8,477 nucleotides of DNA from Labilithrix luteola. GTDB lineage: Bacteria; Myxococcota_A; Polyangia; Polyangiales; Polyangiaceae. Made by a program: the position numbers and the translations under genes. The notes beneath the pieces are model-generated. The model was not told the origin of the DNA, did no database searches, and saw only the letters and a program-made list of their open reading frames with translations. Positions 6,908 to 8,477 of this stretch are shown piece after piece. The first letter of the stretch is position 1; every line of letters starts with the position of its first letter. The stretch covers positions 1 through 8,477 of the forward strand of contig JAMFST010000650.1 in the NCBI GenBank assembly GCA_026225435.1, given 5' to 3'.

Positions 6908-6924
6908 CCGCGGGACACCCGTGG
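6908..6924. repeat. Small inverted repeat (hairpin) just before the lipoprotein start
   Basis: CCGCGGG (6908-6914) can pair with CCCGTGG (6918-6924) across a three-base loop ACA, with one G-T pair. It ends one base before the ATG at 6926, so in mRNA it could occlude that start or belong to the leader if translation starts at 6962. There is no T-run, so it is not an intrinsic terminator. Chance occurrence is quite possible at this GC content. Confidence 0.25.
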
Positions 6925-6925
6925 G

Positions 6926-7741
6926 ATGACGGCCGGTCTCACGAGCGGCGCGCGCGTGACCATGAGGCCGCTGCTCCTCGCCGGCTGCTGCGCTGTCGGC
7001 TGCAGCCGCGGAGAGCATCGCGGCCGTGCGACGCCGCCGGCCGCCCCGGTCACCGTCGAGGCGCCCCCGGCGGCTTCGCCCGCTCGCGCGCCGACGGCTC
7101 CCGAGGGCGTCGACGCGGACGCCGCGATCGCGTGGCGCGAGGTGCCGTTCGCGGACCTCTGCGTGACCAGCGGCGCGGTGTCGCCGGGCGTGGACGGCGC
7201 GTTCATCACCCTGGGCCCGACGTTCCGGGCCGTGGACGGCGCCGCCAGCGAAGGCGGTGCTCGGCTCACCTTCGAGTACGTGGGTTCCACCGACCGCGTG
7301 AGCGCGCCGGGGTCCGGCGTCGTCCACCGCCAGATCGGGCTGAAGCTCCGGGCGAAGGACCCCTGCAACGTGCTGGAGGTGGTGTGGCGGCTCTCGCCTG
7401 TCGACGATGTGGTCGTCGCGATGAAGCACAACCCCGGTCAGTCCACCTCCGCCGCGTGTGGTGAGCACGGGTACACGACCGTGGCGCCCGTGGAACGCGC
7501 GGACCCTCCGGCGATCGTCGCGGGCAGCGATCACGTCGTGGAAGCGCGCATCGACGGTCCTCGTCTCGACGTCTTCATCGACGAGGCTCTCGTCTGGCGG
7601 GGCAACCTCACGCCCGAGGCGGATCGGCTACGCGGTCCCGTCGGCGTCCGGAGCGACAACGTCAAGGCGAGGGGCCGGCTCTCCGTCGCGGGGGAGGCGG
7701 GCCAGGTCTTGCCGTGTCGCATCGGCCGACGCGCGGATTGA
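6926..7741 (+). CDS. Predicted lipoprotein with probable jelly-roll-like C-terminal domain, function unknown
   Basis: The 271-residue reading opens with an export signal: MRPLLLAGCCAVGC at residues 13-26. The lipobox is either LAGC (Cys21) or AVGC (Cys26), so the mature protein is probably lipidated and held in the envelope. A Pro/Ala-rich linker (about 35-60) follows, then a beta-rich domain to the end. The segment HVVEARIDGPRLDVFIDEALVWRG and the following GPVGVRSDNVKARGRLSV resemble the last strands of concanavalin A-like/LamG-type or glycoside-hydrolase-associated jelly rolls, where they often accompany binding to carbohydrate or another surface ligand; this is a fold impression only. Cys in the mature part could form disulfides. 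The start at 6926 gives a normal-length signal sequence with GGGA ten bases upstream; GTG 6956 or ATG 6962 are alternatives giving a very short signal. The stop lies 11 bases from the stop of the converging beta-helix gene. Confidence 0.75.
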   Translation: MTAGLTSGARVTMRPLLLAGCCAVGCSRGEHRGRATPPAAPVTVEAPPAASPARAPTAPEGVDADAAIAWREVPFADLCVTSGAVSPGVDGAFITLGPTFRAVDGAASEGGARLTFEYVGSTDRVSAPGSGVVHRQIGLKLRAKDPCNVLEVVWRLSPVDDVVVAMKHNPGQSTSAACGEHGYTTVAPVERADPPAIVAGSDHVVEARIDGPRLDVFIDEALVWRGNLTPEADRLRGPVGVRSDNVKARGRLSVAGEAGQVLPCRIGRRAD

Positions 7742-7752
7742 CGTGTTCCGCT

Positions 7753-8477
7753 TCACTCGTACGCGCCGATGGTCGGCGAGCTCGCGCGGGTCGTCCCGTC
7801 GATGTCCGTGGTGATGCCCGGGATGGCCACGCCCACGCCCTTCAAGGCGCTGCTCGCCGTCGGCGCCACGTTGCCATAGCCGAACGGATGGTAGGTCTCG
7901 TCGGTGAGCCCAGGGTCGGTGCAGATGGCCTTGCTCTCTCCGAGCGCGGGGCACGTCCAGTTGCTCCGCTGGCCGAACGTCGCGTTGTTCGTCCAGCTCG
8001 CGCCGGCGTTGGTGAGCATGTTCAGATCGGTGTTGCTGTAAATGCTCGTCGCGTTCTCCTCGCTGCCCGCGTTGTAGAAGCCGACGAAGAGGTTGTCGTT
8101 GTACTTCAGCGTGTTGGTCGGGCCGGTATCCGGGGTCGCGTACTCCACCTCGAGACCGATGGCGCCCGCCTCGAAGACGGTGTTGAACTGGAAGGTGGCG
8201 GGGTCGCCCGGGGTGACGTTGATGAGCACGGCCGTGTTGCCCGCCCGGCAGGGCGCCGCCAGCTTCGATCCGAAGCCACTCGGCGTGCCGGGGATCTCCT
8301 GGGTGGTCATCGCCTCGCAGTTGCCCACGATGACGCTGTCCTCGATGGTCGCGGTGGCGCCGCCCACCTTGAGCTGCTGCCCCTCGTTGCCGAAGGCGAG
8401 CACCCGCGTGTCGGTCATCGTCGATCCCGGGCCGCCGATGTGCAGCGCATCGAGCCCGTCCTGCGTGTTGTAGCTGA
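7753..8477 (-). CDS. Secreted right-handed parallel beta-helix protein with choice-of-anchor Q-like C-terminus (N-terminus outside window)
   Basis: Only the last 240 residues are in the window, read from 8475. The repeated short strands rich in Asn, Thr, Gly and Val, such as DGLDALHIGG, TDTRVLAFGNEGQQLKVGG, ATIEDSVIVGN and LKYNDNLFVGF, are the turn pattern of parallel beta-helix (pectate-lyase-like) proteins. The end TDIDGTTRASSPTIGAYE matches the 'D-x-DG-x-x-R...P-x-IGAYE' closing motif common in choice-of-anchor Q-domain surface proteins. Four Cys (visible residues 53, 76, 175, 185) suggest disulfides and thus an exported protein; the signal peptide would be in the missing part. Asn/Thr-rich composition differs from the Ala/Arg-rich neighbours, as is usual for exported beta-helices. 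Whether it is an enzyme acting on polysaccharide or a structural adhesin cannot be told from this end. Confidence 0.85.
   Translation of the reverse strand, partial: SYNTQDGLDALHIGGPGSTMTDTRVLAFGNEGQQLKVGGATATIEDSVIVGNCEAMTTQEIPGTPSGFGSKLAAPCRAGNTAVLINVTPGDPATFQFNTVFEAGAIGLEVEYATPDTGPTNTLKYNDNLFVGFYNAGSEENATSIYSNTDLNMLTNAGASWTNNATFGQRSNWTCPALGESKAICTDPGLTDETYHPFGYGNVAPTASSALKGVGVAIPGITTDIDGTTRASSPTIGAYE

Larger units (their letters stand above)
6595..6925. other. 331-base stretch without an intact gene
   Basis: Between the ATP-grasp gene and the lipoprotein gene there is no convincing complete gene on either strand. Open frames here are Arg/Ser-rich on the plus strand or are shadows running back from the lipoprotein gene on the minus strand. 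The first half holds the hydroxylase remnant described separately. The second half (6796-6907) is less GC-rich around 6868-6900, for example TTTGGCCTTGGTTAAGTG, and may include the promoter of the lipoprotein gene, but I cannot define -35 and -10 boxes. A small hairpin follows at 6908-6924. Confidence 0.6.

Noticed and set aside
6610..7534. Minus-strand open frames opposite the lipoprotein gene
   Set aside because: No motif, low-complexity Arg/Ser/Ala composition, and the plus strand has a lipobox signal and a coherent beta-rich domain.
7725..7777. Possible terminator hairpin between the convergent genes (GCCGACGCGCG with CGCGC and GTCGGC)
   Set aside because: The right arm is interrupted by five unpaired bases, the loop is about 26 bases and there is no T-run, so it is weak and could be chance at this GC content.

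Overview
The window comes from a very GC-rich bacterial chromosome. Third codon positions are almost all G or C, GTG starts are used, and several large proteins are unassigned. Together with a short lipoprotein and a secreted beta-helix protein of the choice-of-anchor type, this suits a Myxococcota (myxobacterial) or related deltaproteobacterial lineage. That placement is an inference from style; there is no rRNA or other marker gene here.

Layout: positions 1-4428 hold four genes on the minus strand, read from right to left. They are a 440-residue membrane/Tat-signal-like protein of unknown function (4428-3106), a 189-residue unknown protein in the same reading frame just after its stop (3102-2533), a compact RNB-domain exoribonuclease (2516-1026), and a neutral zinc metallopeptidase of the YpfJ type that runs off the left edge (958-1). 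The first three are nearly contiguous and probably one operon; the peptidase follows after 67 bases.

A 52-base divergent spacer (4429-4480) separates this block from a plus-strand pair: an eight-helix DUF350 membrane protein (4481-5347) and a glutathionylspermidine-synthase-like ATP-grasp ligase (5344-6594), overlapping by ATGA. DUF350 plus GSP-synthase-like genes are a known pairing (YjfL and YjfC in E. coli). It suggests a membrane-associated peptide or polyamine ligase module, with unknown substrate.

Positions 6595-6925 carry no intact gene. They contain an apparent fragment of the C-terminus of an FAD-dependent aromatic-ring hydroxylase, recognisable by VRPDGYVAWR and ending in a stop at 6795. 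After it come a plus-strand predicted lipoprotein with a probable jelly-roll-like domain (6926-7741) and, converging on it 11 bases away, the C-terminal 240 residues of a secreted parallel beta-helix protein on the minus strand (8477-7753). I see no CRISPR array, tRNA, rRNA, insertion sequence or phage gene. The least ordinary items are the same-frame pair of unknown genes, the Gln in the RNase catalytic Asp cluster, the doubled DUF350 coupled to an ATP-grasp ligase, and the hydroxylase remnant.
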